A stretch of 22,553 nt of DNA from Priapulus caudatus (GCF_000485595.1 NW_014577575.1:63199-85751), one strand, 5' to 3'. Positions 10,839 to 21,116 are shown, counted from the first letter of the stretch. Numbers and translations: made by a program. Notes: generated by a model from the letters alone, not told the origin.

Positions 10839-12751
10839 AGATGGATCGGAGGAGGGTGTCGTTCACACGAGAGCTATGCGGAGGGGAAGAGGTGGGAAGG
10901 GGTTCATCCCCACGCAAGAGGTAGTGGATGGTTTGGTTGGGTAATCCACAAAAGAGAGAGGAGAGGAGGAGGACTGGGTGAAGGGGCTTCACGCGATCGA
11001 TGTGGGCTTCACACAGGATGCTGGTGAACAAGCAGGTTTCTTACTAGTGGTAGCGTGATAGCCATAAGCGTTGGGGGTCGTACCAAGCACGCGTTGAGAT
11101 CAGTTGTTCTTAATGTTTTCTTGAAGGCGTAAGATTTTGATTCTGTTTTCCATCGTGTGGGGTGCGTTGTGTCGTGGCAGGCATGTGTCGAGATCAGTAT
11201 TTTGTTCTCAATGGTTCTTTTTTCAAAACGGTTTTCAAAGCAGTAAACAAGTGTATATTGCTGTGTGCTTTGGCGTATCCAGTTCATGGTTGTGTAGTAA
11301 CATCTCGTTCACGACAGCACTCGTGTATTTCTCCAAACATGGCGGATGGTTGTGGATAGAATTACACACATTTTCGTTTGAAATCGCGTTGATAGCGATG
11401 GTCCGTGGAAACCACGGGGGTAGAGTGGAGACTAGTGGAGACTAGTAGAGACTGGTGGGGTTTAATCAGCGGTGCCTGGCGCAGCAGCAGCGGCAGATGT
11501 ACGGAGCTGGCCGCTTCATTGCCGTTAGCATCCATTATGTATGGCACGAAATAGGGAATGGCATATGGAAGCCTCCAGAGTAAGAAATGCAATCACTAGG
11601 GGCGCTGGTTAAATTCGTTCGAATTGTCGACGCCGCGGCAAAGGCGGCGGGTGTGCACAGCGTCTGAAGGTTTGAAATACGCGTGCAGTCGCGGTCACTT
11701 GTGGCCCGTTAATATGGTCGATGCTTTAACCGACGTGTGCCCGAGATGAATTCGCGGTCTCTGCTTTAATATCTACGAATTGCTCAGTGGTACAGTAACA
11801 TTTAACAGTGCCGAACATGCTGAACTATACTAGTTCTGTGAACTAATTCCCACAACAAATAATTCCTACAATTAAGATGAAGTTATGCGACACATATTAT
11901 AGTTATTACGTGATAAACGGTCATCGTGTACGCGGTAAAGGGTTGCGCGATAAAAATGAGAACAAACTGAAGCATTATGCGTTTTTCTCCCGTAAAAAGT
12001 ACGTACGACATGGTCATGAAAAGTCAGTTCATGCATGTGGCGTCCGTCCCCCTGGTGACCTTCCCTCCAGGCTCCAAAATGTGTTCAGTTGTGCATGTGG
12101 CTCAAGCGAAGCCATATTTATCCCATTTATTATAATATTCATATTATTATGCATTTATTATACATATATATTTCAGTCCACGCATTTATTTTGTCATATC
12201 GCGGTTGTTCGACGTCACATCACAGTTAAACCACGGCGCTGGCGGTATAGCCGCGCGCGAAAGCTCCGGTGGTTTGGCTTAAAATCTTCACGGTAAATTT
12301 GCACATGCAAAAAAATCTCATTATAAATAAAAATGGTCGAGCCTTTTCGCTCACACAAAGCTACTCTTCGAGTTTTCGCACAAATTTCATGCGTATTTTC
12401 TTAGAGCTTTTAACTCGATCGTCGCCGTGCAAAGAGAGACGTGCGCATATCCAAGCGGTATTCATCCCTGCCTATTGTGATTCCGACGGAAAAAACCCAT
12501 CAATAATTCAGCGATGTTAACGAAGAGTCGGATAGGCACGGCTGTAATATTGATGCGAGCATTGATTAATAATGAAGCTGGCCGGCCGCAACACGGGCCA
12601 GCGTCTCTGATTGTAATTATAATTAAAGGCTGTGCCCTCCGCGTCACGAGTCGGGGCAGATGGCGGTGGCTCATCCCTGCATGCGGTGTCTGTCTATCTG
12701 CTGGTGAAATCACATGCTGCGCGCGTATGCGCTCAATAGGCACGTAAACGC
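10839..12751. other. Unique DNA, no supportable gene
   Basis: A three-copy 13-bp repeat (ACTAGTGGAG-type) lies at about 11429-11458. Frames such as 11137-11445 and 11877-12296 have no recognisable family, unusual AT-rich codon use and no splice-bounded homology. A weak inverted repeat (TTAAACCACGG / CCGGTGGTTTGG) sits near 12228-12280. Confidence 0.5.
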
Positions 12752-12817
12752 GTACACACGCAGAAACACACACGCACGCACGCACGCCACGCACGCGCAC
12801 ACACACACACACACACG
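12752..12817 (+). repeat. ACAC/ACGC microsatellite
   Basis: Alternating CA and CGCA repeats ending in a pure CA run (about 12798-12816). Confidence 0.85.
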
Positions 12818-13031
12818 CTATGACTTTATTTACCACACGCTCCAGGCATACATCAACGTTAACTGCTGCATACCAGTGTACATCGAGCCTACCCGCATTA
12901 AATATAAGTAGATAATTGGTTTCCGCCCCTGTCTGTATACGTATAGCCCTAGCTACGCATCAACCATACATAGCATGTAAGCAGATGTAAGATAACTGCT
13001 TCGTATAGCTAAATCTAAGCCGAACAATTTT

Positions 13032-13243
13032 GCAGCAGCAACAGCAGCAGCGATAGCAATAACAACAACAATAACAACACCACCACCAGCAGCAGCAGCA
13101 GCAGCAACAACAACAACAACCACAACAGCAACAACAGTATCAGTAGGCCTAACAACAATAACGGCAGCAACAAGTGCCAACAACAACAATAACGGCAGCA
13201 ACAACAACAAAAACAGAAGCAGTAGGCAACGGCAACAGTAACA
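13032..13243 (+). repeat. CAG/CAA/CAC triplet tract
   Basis: CAR-type triplets mixed with AAT and CAC. CAACAATAACGGCAGCAAC occurs twice, about 30 bases apart. The + strand would read as Gln/Asn-rich in one frame but is interrupted by TAG and TAA; the - strand poly-Leu and poly-Val frames are artefacts. Confidence 0.9.
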
Positions 13244-14399
13244 GAATTTTGTGGCAGCATGCAGAAGTTACAAGCTTATGCTTCGCCCATGCTTTCCTCT
13301 GTGTAGTACGTAGTAAGTAATTGCCTCTCGTTAATTTCACAAGCCGCTGATGATATAATGACTCCGGATTATGAGAGGAGTGCGTGCGGCGCTGATTTCA
13401 TCCCATTTTCTCCGCCAGCGAAAGTTGTTATCCCTACTTCTTATGTGTAGTACGTACACGTGTAGCCTGATGATATGCAAATAAGCAAACTGCTCGTATG
13501 CACGACCGCCTGGCCTTTGTTTTTCTAAGTTAGAGCAGGAAATCGAACCTCTTTGTGAGATTATTTACTTCTGCTTGTAAGAGTAACCATATAGAATAAT
13601 ATCATGTGAAGTTGGGCAAGCCGGTAGGGTAGGAAGACACGGTGTCCCTGTTCATGTTCGTTGTTCATTGTCTTTCGTAGTTGTAGTCGGATTAATGACA
13701 GTTTTGATAGCGTGGTCACCCAAAGGATATCGAGTTACCAGTCTCAACTTGCTTCCTTGTCAAACTGATAACGGTTCGAGAGCAAACTTTAGCGAAAATG
13801 TGAAGTTATCAATCGAGGTTTTTTTGAAAATGGGGGGGGGGCAAAGAGTGTATACGTGAGCGTGTCTCTTGCGTTTCAGATAGATAACTAAATGTTTCTC
13901 TAAATGTCAAAGTAGCAATCTTAGCCATTCTGTTTGTCATGCAAATGAGTGACAGTTACGGAGATAAATTTCTCCTTAAAACGGCTTATGGTTACCAAGC
14001 GAGGTTTTTTCAAAGGGCAGGAAATTACGTAGTGTCTGCCTGCCTGCTGCTATAATAGGTAGCAGCTATAGGCAGTAAATCTTTCTGCAGAATCTAAAAT
14101 AACCTAGCTTGTCAAGTTTATAACATTGAGCCAGCAAAGCTTTCAGAAAAAAATGAATGTTATGGTACTAAGCTTGCCAAGTAGATTTCATGGTTAGTTA
14201 GCAAATCTTCCATCCTAATCTTCCCCACCCCTAAGTTACTAAACATGTCAAAGACATAGTATAGTTGGGAAGTAAATATTTCCTAAAAATAACTCCTCAC
14301 CTTATCAGGCGTATTATTTATTGTCAAATAGATAGCAGTGAGCGAGCGAACGTGGAAACGTGAACTTGATTTCTACTCCGTAATTAACTATAAACAAAT
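13244..14399. other. Unique non-coding stretch upstream of the exon
   Basis: Probably intron of the RAVER-like gene, since the exon at 14655 is internal. Two weakly similar patches (TATCAATCGAGGTTTTTT near 13810 and TACCAAGCGAGGTTTTTT near 13994) may be an old repeat. Nothing else is visible. Confidence 0.5.
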
Positions 14400-14510
14400 T
14401 AATAATTGAGTACAAACAAACGAAATATTATTATATGAATCATTATAATAATATAATTATAATAATAATGTAATATAATAATATAATAATAACAGCAACA
14501 TGATGTTATA
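14400..14510 (+). repeat. AT-rich ATA/TAA repeat tract
   Basis: ATAATAATATAAT-type low-complexity DNA about 150 bases upstream of the exon's acceptor. Confidence 0.85.
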
Positions 14511-14640
14511 AATACAAGATAGCAGATATAGATAGATAGCATAACAAACATAAAATAGTTAAATCACATGTGTGTACCGAGTGAATACCTTCGGCCGCGA
14601 ACCCCTGACTCGCCCACTGAAGCTGAACCCGCCTGTCTTT

Positions 14641-14654
14641 CTTTGACATTGCAG
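14641..14654 (+). promoter_or_regulatory. 3' splice site of the RAVER-like exon
   Basis: A pyrimidine-rich tract (CCGCCTGTCTTTCTTTGACA region, from about 14629) leads to GCAG ending at 14654. A CTGAAC branch-point candidate lies about 28 bases upstream of the AG. Using this AG keeps the reading frame open through the whole RRM match. Confidence 0.8.
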
Positions 14655-14873
14655 CGAAGGTGCTTCCGGCGAACATCGACGCCTACGAGCGCATGATGAC
14701 GATGCTGCAGACGTCGACGCTGCGCGAGCAGAAGCTGTCCGTCATCCTGTCGCAGTACCTGCTCTGCGTCGCTCACCTGCCGCGCGACTGCTCGCCAGAC
14801 GAGTTCCGCCGGCTCGTGTCGATGCACAGCGGCACCGTATGTCGCTGCTTCCTCATGCCGAGCGAGCTGACAG
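14655..14873 (+). CDS. RAVER: Internal coding exon of a RAVER-like (ribonucleoprotein PTB-binding) protein: end of RRM1 and first half of RRM2
   Basis: The exon runs from a TTGACATTGCAG acceptor to a GTAAGAT donor and carries 72 full codons plus split codons at both ends (phase 1/1, 219 nt). A pyrimidine-rich stretch (14630-14650) and a branch-point-like CTGAAC (about 14623-14628) precede it. Numbering the first whole codon (Lys) as 1: residues 1-29 resemble the last helix and strand of RRM1, ending LREQKLSV, where vertebrate RAVER has LRERELSV. Residues 35-42, LLCVAHLP, are the RNP2 strand of RRM2 (RAVER: LLCVANLP). Residues 46-58 fit helix 1 and 63-72, RCFLMPSELT, fit strand 2. The exon stops at the TG of the family's TGxSKGYGF, so RNP1 must lie in the next exon, which I did not find here. 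Family knowledge: RAVER proteins bind PTB and vinculin/metavinculin and act as splicing co-regulators. Codons are strongly G/C-ending, unlike the AT-rich flanks. The comparison is from memory; another multi-RRM protein is possible but less likely. Confidence 0.82.
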
Positions 14874-14882
14874 GTAAGATGG
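14874..14882 (+). promoter_or_regulatory. 5' splice site of the RAVER-like exon (CAG|GTAAGATGG)
   Basis: The exon ends ...CTGACAG and is followed by GTAAGAT, a good metazoan donor. Reading on meets an in-frame TAG at 14885, as expected for intron. The same exon end and donor are copied at 14957-14995 and 21174-21212. Confidence 0.85.
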
Positions 14883-14956
14883 CTTAGCTGCTGTAGTTAA
14901 TTACAGGTGAGATGTACAGGTGTGGTTAATTACAGGTGAGACTTACAGGTGAAGCT

Positions 14957-14986
14957 GCTGCTTCCTCATGCCGAGCGAGCTGACAG
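14957..14986 (+). pseudogene. Duplicated exon tail with its splice donor, 113 bp downstream of the original
   Basis: These 30 bases are identical to the last 30 bases of the RAVER-like exon (14844-14873), and identity continues for 9 bases of intron (GTAAGATGG). The copy lies inside the minisatellite that follows the exon. It lacks the rest of the exon and a convincing polypyrimidine tract, so it is probably a non-functional relic of a 113-bp tandem duplication over the exon-intron border. A same-sense AG (TTACAG, 14943-14948) sits just upstream and would define a 38-nt micro-exon, whose length would shift the frame. Confidence 0.85.
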
Positions 14987-16249
14987 GTAAGATGGTGGCG
15001 CATGCGATGCATGTATTAATTACAGTGGATGCGCAGATAGGGGTTAATTGCAGCATGAGATGTACAGGTTAGTTAATTACAGTTGATCGAAACTACAGAT
15101 GTGGTTAATTACAGTGTGAAACATACAGGTGCTAGTTAATTACATGTGAGACTTAAGGGTGCTACCATTGCGTCATGGAAGATCCAGACAAGCTTCTCTA
15201 TCACAACCGTGACACCTTCGTTTGTTATAGCCGCAGCAGTTTCACAAGCACTCATTCTCTCATTGCTTCTGGATACTGTTCCCTCGCACCACGGAGGGAG
15301 GAGGTTAATAGTGATCGCTCTCGTTTATGTGTGTTACGGTTTTGGGGTGTTCGCAGCGATCTGCATTGTTAGCGCGTCGAAGTCAGCAGCAGGCCAGTCA
15401 GTCAGCAGCAGCGAGCGGACGAGCCAGCTCATCACACACATGTTTCATGAGGGGGGGCGGGGGGGGACGTCTGGGTATGTCCTGGCAGCAGCGTATGCCA
15501 CATCGTCGAGTGCCCTCTGTCTCAAGATATATATATATTTATATCGGAATTTCCACACATCGCACGATCTTAGAAGGCGTCAGCTTCCGACTCCCCAAGT
15601 TCTAACGTTTAGTAGAGTGCGCTAGTCGGCACCGTTTCTTAAGCGGTAGTAGACAGGTTGCCATCGATAGCGTCCACAGCATAGATAGCAACAGAATAGT
15701 AAAACACAAACGCAAAGTATCTATAAGCTATCTCTCAGTATGTTCTATAATGTACCATCAGCAATAATTTCGCCATACAACATACTACATCGATTGACTC
15801 ACAGAAATGACAAGACGCACACAGCCAGAAATAACAGGTATATCAAGTAATTTCGACCGCTAGTAAGACGTGGAATCAGAACGAGTAACTAGCCTTGGCA
15901 GGGAGTGAAGGCTGGAAAGGTGAAACGGTGGAAGGTACGTGTGGAATAGCGGACAGATATAGAAGGATAGGACGGAAAGAGACGGCGAGTAGCGGGCAAC
16001 TGGACCGTGCACGGGAAAACTGGAAACCGAGTCGTTCTCTACCTGCGAGCTTGGCGTCAACAAATCCGGTCCCTAGGAAGATGTTGGCACGGTGCGGCAT
16101 CGCGGCGGAATCAACCCATTATATGTGCAATGGAACTTGAAGTGCGTTTATCGTAGTTGCGTTCAGTGCCGGCGAACTATGATAGAATACGAACGTAAAT
16201 ATAGAACACTGATGGGACCTGGGCGCTTTTCACTCACACGCCATATACG

Positions 16250-16374
16250 CGCACGAACCAGACAACGCACGCAACGCACAACTGACAACACAACACACAA
16301 CCACACACACACCCACCACACCACACCACGCAACAATAACCGCACACGACACACGCACACGCACACACCACGTT
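16250..16374 (+). repeat. CA-rich degenerate microsatellite
   Basis: CAACACACAACCACACACAC-type repeat closing copy 1 of the large direct repeat. In copy 2 the matching position holds a pure CA run. Confidence 0.85.
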
Positions 16375-16390
16375 CTTAAGTTCAGTTTCC

Positions 16391-16727
16391 TTGCTGCCCG
16401 TCCGACCCCCCTGCGCGGGGAATGTAATGGATGGGTCCGATCGATGGATCGATTATTGCGCGGTATAGCACCGGTCAACGTCAGCTGTTATTATCACGTC
16501 GTCCGTCGTCGTCGTCATCGCCGAATCGTCGCGGACAGCGCGCCAACTCGCGACCTGACTGCCTGCTGCCTCCAGCAGATATTACATGATGATGGAATGC
16601 TGGCGGCATCTGACGTTTGTTCGTGCATGCTTAGAGATGCTGCGCCTTCACGCGGCTGGCGCAGCGTAGTTAAGCGAGATAGATTGCGGCTGCCGTCGAT
16701 TTGCGTAAGTGTGCAGCCACGTAAGAG
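16391..16727. other. Short unique stretch
   Basis: It includes GTCGTC repeats near 16499-16517. The frame at 16444-16746 has no recognised feature. Confidence 0.45.
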
Positions 16728-16995
16728 TAGTAGGATGGTGTGGTAGGGTGGCGGCGGCGGTGGCGGTGGTCGTCGTGGTGCTGGTAATAGTAGTGGTAAT
16801 GCTACTAGCAGTGGTAGTAGTAATAGTAGAATTAGTAGTAGTAGTAGTAGTTGTAGTTGTAGCTGTAGCAGTAGCAAGTAGCAGTAGCAGTAGCAGTAGC
16901 AAGTAGCAGTGCGTGCAAGTAGCAGTAGCAGTAGCAGCCCAGCAGCAGCGCAGCAGCAGCAGCGCAGCAGCGAGCAGCAGACAGCAGTAGGTGGC
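16728..16995 (+). repeat. GGC/GTA/GCA triplet tract
   Basis: The triplet register passes from GGCGGT through GTAGTA to GCAGTAGCA and CAGCAGCAG. Stop codons (TAG) run throughout one frame, and the other frames give poly-Val or poly-Ser. Confidence 0.9.
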
Positions 16996-17509
16996 GGCGG
17001 TGAGGCGTCGCAACAGGTAATTGTCTATTGTAGCGCAGCAGAAGACAACGGACGATGGCAGTGCAAACAGTGATCGGCAGTAGCAGATACAGCAACGTAT
17101 AGACACAGGTGGAAATATGCAGGTCATTTCTGTGGGCAGAGAGGGAGGGAGCGAGATTATTAGGTTATTTGCATTCCGGTGTATTCCGTTGTATTCCGGT
17201 TGTATTTTTGTATTATTTGTATTCCGGTGGAAAGAATTGGGGGTGGGGGCGGATGAATAAGTGACTACTGTCAGAGAGAGAGTCTCAGTGACAGCGACAG
17301 CTGTGCAGATAATAAACGAAATTGGTGTAATATAATATCAAGCGCTAATAATACACGATACATATGTACGTAATACGTAATATACATAATATCAGGACTG
17401 ATAATATACATAACACATAAATCATATACATAAATACATATGTATTATTAACTCTTGATAATATTTCCCCAGCCCGTGTGACCTATAGCTTAGACATGCA
17501 AAGTACTGT
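16996..17509. other. AT-leaning unique stretch
   Basis: Contains GTATTCCG direct repeats (17176-17226) and AT-rich ATACATAA motifs (17340-17450). No gene is visible. Confidence 0.5.
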
Positions 17510-18476
17510 CGCCTCTCCTCATCTTCTCTTACTCTCATCTCCTCTACTCTCTCTCTCATCATCATCATCTCTCTCTCTCTCTCTCATCTCTCTTACGTCT
17601 CCTCTCTCTCTCTCTCTCCATTCTCTCTCTTCTCTCTCTCATCTCGTATCTCATACATCTCTCTCTCTCGTCTCTATCTGCTCCTCTCTATCCTCTCGCT
17701 CTCATCTCTACTCTCATCATCTCTCTCTCATCTCTCTCCTCTCTCTCTCGCTCTCTCTCTTCTCTCTCTCTCTCAGCATCTCTCTCATCATCTCTCTCAT
17801 CGTCTCTCATCCTCTCTCTCTCTCTCTCTCGTCTCTATTCTCTCTACTCTCTACTCTCTTCTTCTACTCTCTCCCCCTCCGTCTTCTCTTTCTCGTCTTT
17901 CTCTCTCCCCGTCTTTATCCCTCCCTCCCTCCCAATCCTCCTCCTATCGTCTACTTTTCTACTACATACTCTCTACACTCTCTATTCTCTCTCATCTCTC
18001 TCTCTTTCTACTCTCTCCCTTCTCTCACCCACACCCTCCTCCCATCGAACAAACCATCCACCTCACTCCCTCCCCAAAACCATCCCTCCCTCCCATCCCT
18101 CCCTCCCTCGCCTCCTTCCCTCCCTCCCTCACGTCCGGTCACCTCCCAACCTACTCTTCTCTCTACTCTCTCTCTTACTCTCTCTTCCTCTCTGTCTACT
18201 CACTCTCTTCTTTCTTCTCTATCGTTTCTCTCTCTCACTCTCTTTCTCTCTTCTCCCTCTCTCCTCCTCTCTCACCTCCCTCCCTCCCTAACCTCCTCCC
18301 CTCCCTCTCTCTCCTCTCTTCTCCCTCTCTTCCTCCCTCCCCATCACCTCACCCTCGCTTATCTCTCTCTCTTCGCTCTCATCTCTCTCTCTCTCGTCTC
18401 TCTCTCTCTCTCTCGCATCCTCTCTCTGTCTCTCTCTCCTCTCTCATCTCGTCTCTCTCTCTCTCTCCTCTCTCAT
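17510..18476 (+). repeat. CT-rich polypyrimidine tract of about 970 bp
   Basis: Nearly all C and T on the + strand, with TCTC cores interrupted by CATC, CTCC and CCTCCCTC blocks. The 347-residue Ser/Leu frame (17478-18521) is its translation, with no domain and only the start and end outside the repeat. It is the reverse-strand equivalent of the 2891-3665 GA tract. Confidence 0.95.
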
Positions 18477-19079
18477 CACGGTTACTTATTTCGCTCGTCG
18501 GGTGGCATGCCCGCGTGTTGACTGTTCAATCGGTGCCGCCGCAATGCCCGTGGAAACACACGAACCACCTCGCCGGTAACACGTGGCCCAAATGGCCATT
18601 AAAATCTTCAGTAAATGCTGGGGGCCATGATTATGACTAACTTATGATTATTATCATTAACTCTGGTTTTCTCTCCGAGAGCTGCTCATGATTTAATACT
18701 GGCGGGGGGGGGGATATAGTCTGAACATGATGTCGCACATGCTGCCGTGTCTGTGCTGTGTGCCAGGCCGTGATTTATTTCGTGCATCTCACTGCTAGAT
18801 TATTTTACTGTTTTGCGCTGTTTGGCCCAGCAGGTGTGTTGCGCGGCACCCGCTGGCTGGTTGGTTATTACGTCTAGTCAGGAGCTAAAAATACATATGT
18901 AGTATTTAGCTCATGCTCTAGTACGTAGTAGATAACGGCCCCGGCGGCAGCGGCAGCGGCAGCGGCAGGGATGCCGTCTAGATTTTAATTCATAATAAGA
19001 GGAAGAACATTTCGAGATTAACTTACTCTATCGAACGCATATATCGTGCATATTTACTTATAATAATGTTACCAGGAGT
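18477..19079. other. Unique stretch with a short GGCAGC run
   Basis: A GGCAGC hexamer run of about four copies lies at 18944-18967, and a G run at about 18703-18712. Otherwise nothing is recognised. Confidence 0.5.
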
Positions 19080-19167
19080 GAATAATAATAGATTATTAGT
19101 TATTAGATAATGATGAATATTAATTATAATTATTAATTATCTAAGATAAATAATCTATTATTATTTC
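19080..19167. repeat. AT-rich hairpin with 32-bp arms
   Basis: The left arm 19080-19111 (GAATAATAATAGATTATTAG...) is the inverse of 19136-19167 with a few mismatches, around a 24-base AT-only loop. Beyond the arms, CCAGGAG and CTCCCTG are also roughly inverted, so it may be a decayed short MITE of about 100 bp. No target duplication is clear. Confidence 0.6.
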
Positions 19168-19280
19168 AAAGCTCCCTGATTGTTAGCTTCGAGCGCACGT
19201 GCGGGTGTGCTACGGATGCCACTGCAATCGTGCAACCAGTCACTTGCTGCTATATGAACTATATAATGGATATAATTAGT

Positions 19281-19281
19281 A

Positions 19282-19314
<33 letters not shown>

Positions 19315-19324
19315 TATATATATA
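19281..19324 (+). repeat. TA/TAAA microsatellite
   Basis: TA repeats, then three AAAT units, then TA repeats again. Confidence 0.9.
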
Positions 19325-20410
19325 CTTGTAGCGTTAGATGAACAAAGTGTAATTACATTTCTACTTCGGATTAACTCTAGCCTTTGTCTGGCCTTCATCG
19401 GGCAGTAATTTGTGGCATTGTTTTGACGTCACGTGTGTTTAATTAACCCCGGAGCAGCGATACGTGTTGCATTATAACGTTATATAATATATAAGTACAT
19501 TATACAGCTTGAATAATCGGCGCCACGCGTTAATTAGTGAGAAGGCAATGTTAACCGCGATCTTCCGTTTAATGAATTAAATCCACGCCCGATTGTAACC
19601 TACTTTGCTTTGGGAATAATATCCCGCAAATTATCTATAGAGGTCATTACCGGAGGCGGCCTCGCCCTATAGAGCTACTACGTCAAATTCAGCATTGTTC
19701 TGATGCCTGTGAGTGTTTGTAGGGAAAGGGAGTATTTGTGCGCGTGCGTCCGTGTGTGCGTGTGTGCGTAGGCAAAGCCTGGACGTCATTACCTAAGAAA
19801 ACATCACGTGGTGGTTGGCTGCATTAGCTGGGTAGGTTTGACCGCTTATCGGGGCAGATTTCTGACATTTTCGGGATTTGGGTGGTGGGGTGGGGCGTGA
19901 GAAGGGAATCAGCTGATATAATGAGCAGGCGTTGTTAGGAGACAGGGTGGAATAGACTAAATGGGTTTGAACGTTGCTGTTAAATGCCCACAGCAAGAGA
20001 AATCGCTCCTGCTAGAAGAAATCCTTGCGTTTTTTATTCGGTCTAGCACAAATGCGCAGTCTGAAACAACATTGATCTTCACATTGGTTTTAACATAGAT
20101 ATACACAACATATATATCTATGGTTTTAACGTGAACGTTTTTCCCCGTAGACCGGACCTCAATACACTGCGTATGAGAAACTCTTTAACTTTACCATGTT
20201 TCCGTCATCGGTCTATGAGAAAAGGGCTGATTTAGTTTCTGACTATGCTGAGTATTTCCTGGGAAGAACGTGTAATCAGAAGCTGGTTGGTTATGATTGA
20301 GAGTGCTTGTATATGTTATGTACGTGCGAGGTGCGCCGCCGTCAACATGAGCACGCACACATACATACGTATCAAGAGTAGATATTATAGGAGAAGAGTA
20401 TGACACTGTT
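19325..20410. other. Unique stretch before the foldback element
   Basis: No supportable gene. It contains a short GTGCGTG patch (19738-19769) and the small hairpin at 20086. Frames on the - strand (19793-19996, 20191-20436) resemble nothing known. Confidence 0.5.
20086..20130. repeat. Small hairpin flanked by 9-bp direct repeats GGTTTTAAC
   Basis: GGTTTTAAC at 20086-20094 and 20122-20130 flank a 27-base stretch whose ends are inverse (ATAGATATA / TATATCTAT). It may be a transposon footprint or a chance AT-rich structure. Confidence 0.4.
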
Positions 20411-20414
20411 TTAA

Positions 20415-21112
20415 CAGCGTTTTGCGTAGTTTTCAACTTGAATTTATTCTATCAATATGTGAATAAATATATTCAAACTTTACCTTGTTTTCGTTTCAGA
20501 TTCTCCCTTAATCATATAACACCATCAGTTTACCTGAAAATCGTATGTGTTCTTCAAAAAAATTCTTTGAATACGGCACGGTTTCACACAGTTTTCCCAA
20601 ATGTTTGCATCTATTCGGCGAATGTTGATATGCGGCGGCAGCACCAGGTTGTAACTACTGGACGCTGGGGGCTGTTGGGGATATTAGGTAAGCACAGTAA
20701 CAGCACTTGTTTCGCTTCCTTATCATCAGGAACACGATGGAAACACAGCTAAAATCAGCTGCTAGCTCGCCGTGAGCACACATGTATTTCTAGCACGCTG
20801 GAAACGCTACACGCTGAATACAATTCGACGCCTAATATCCTCAACAGCCCCCAGCGTTCCGTCATAGACAATAGAACGCTAATCCGATAATAAACATTAG
20901 CCGCTTAGATGCGAATGGTTGAGAAAACTGTGTGAAACCGTGTCGTATTCAAAGAACTTTTTTGAAGAACACATACGATTTTCAGGTAAATTGGTGGTGT
21001 CATATGATTAAGGGAGAATCATAGACGAAAAATGAAAGACAAGGTAAAGTTTGAATATATTTATTCACATATTGATAGATTATTTTCAAGTTGAAAACTA
21101 TGCAAAACGCTG
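20415..21112. mobile_element. Foldback MITE with long inverted arms and TTAA target duplication
   Basis: The element starts CAGCGTTTTGC and ends GCAAAACGCTG, with TTAA directly outside both ends (20411-20414 and 21113-21116). The left arm 20415-20690 and right arm 20831-21112 are reverse complements with scattered mismatches: ATGTGAATAAATATATTC, TGATTAAGGGAGAAT and CCCCCAGCG each reappear inverted. A spacer of about 140 bases separates them. The part of the arms nearest the spacer is more diverged. There is no transposase; the frame at 20438-20752 resembles nothing. TTAA duplications are known for piggyBac and Kolobok superfamilies, so a non-autonomous relative is likely, but the ends alone do not decide which. 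Confidence 0.85.
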
Positions 21113-21116
21113 TTAA

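Larger units (their letters stand above)
14874..15165 (+). repeat. Minisatellite of about 29 bp directly after the exon, built of splice-donor-like units
   Basis: Units contain GTTAATTACAGGTGAG followed by a variant of ACTTACAGGTGTG. TTAATTACAG recurs at intervals of about 28-32 bases with substitutions and small gaps. Each ACAGGTGAG resembles the real exon border ACAGGTAAG, so the array may have grown from the donor region. It is interrupted once by the duplicated exon tail. The counterpart in copy 2 (21117-21371) is more regular. Confidence 0.85.
14903..16390 (+). repeat. Large direct repeat, copy 1 (about 1.49 kb)
   Basis: This stretch aligns end to end with 21117-22550. It starts in the minisatellite (AATTACAGGTGAGATGTACAGG) and runs through CAGCAGCAGGCCAGTCAGTC, the TATATAT stretch near 15525, GAGTCGTTCTCTACCTGCG, a CA-rich tail and TTCAGTTTCC. 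Order and orientation are conserved, and most differences are short gaps. No protein family is recognisable. The open frames at 15146-15625 and 15895-16140 are not preserved in copy 2, which argues against coding. Confidence 0.9.

Noticed and set aside
13032-13243. Possible polyglutamine-coding exon
   Set aside because: The CAR triplets are interrupted by TAG and TAA in the Gln frame, and no splice-bounded extension is visible.
13800-14020. Direct repeat around CGAGGTTTTTT
   Set aside because: Only about 18 bases are similar at two sites, too little to define a repeat.
14564-14827. Frame on the - strand over the exon
   Set aside because: Shadow of the RAVER-like exon; the + strand has the homology and the splice signals.
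14949-14986. 38-nt micro-exon ending in the duplicated donor
   Set aside because: There is no polypyrimidine tract before the TTACAG, its length would shift the frame, and it is explained by tandem duplication. Kept only as something to test with RNA-seq.
15146-15625. 159-residue frame with hydrophobic stretches in copy 1 of the large repeat
   Set aside because: The aligned sequence in copy 2 is broken by many gaps and no family is recognisable.
17478-18521. 347-residue Ser/Leu-rich open frame on the + strand
   Set aside because: Almost all of it is CT dinucleotide-like DNA, which rarely forms stop codons. No domain and no coding-type variation.
20188-20225. Possible third copy of foldback-arm sequence (AACTTTACCATGTTTCCGTC)
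   Set aside because: Only about 20-30 bases are similar, with gaps, and flanking bases do not match; chance or very old.
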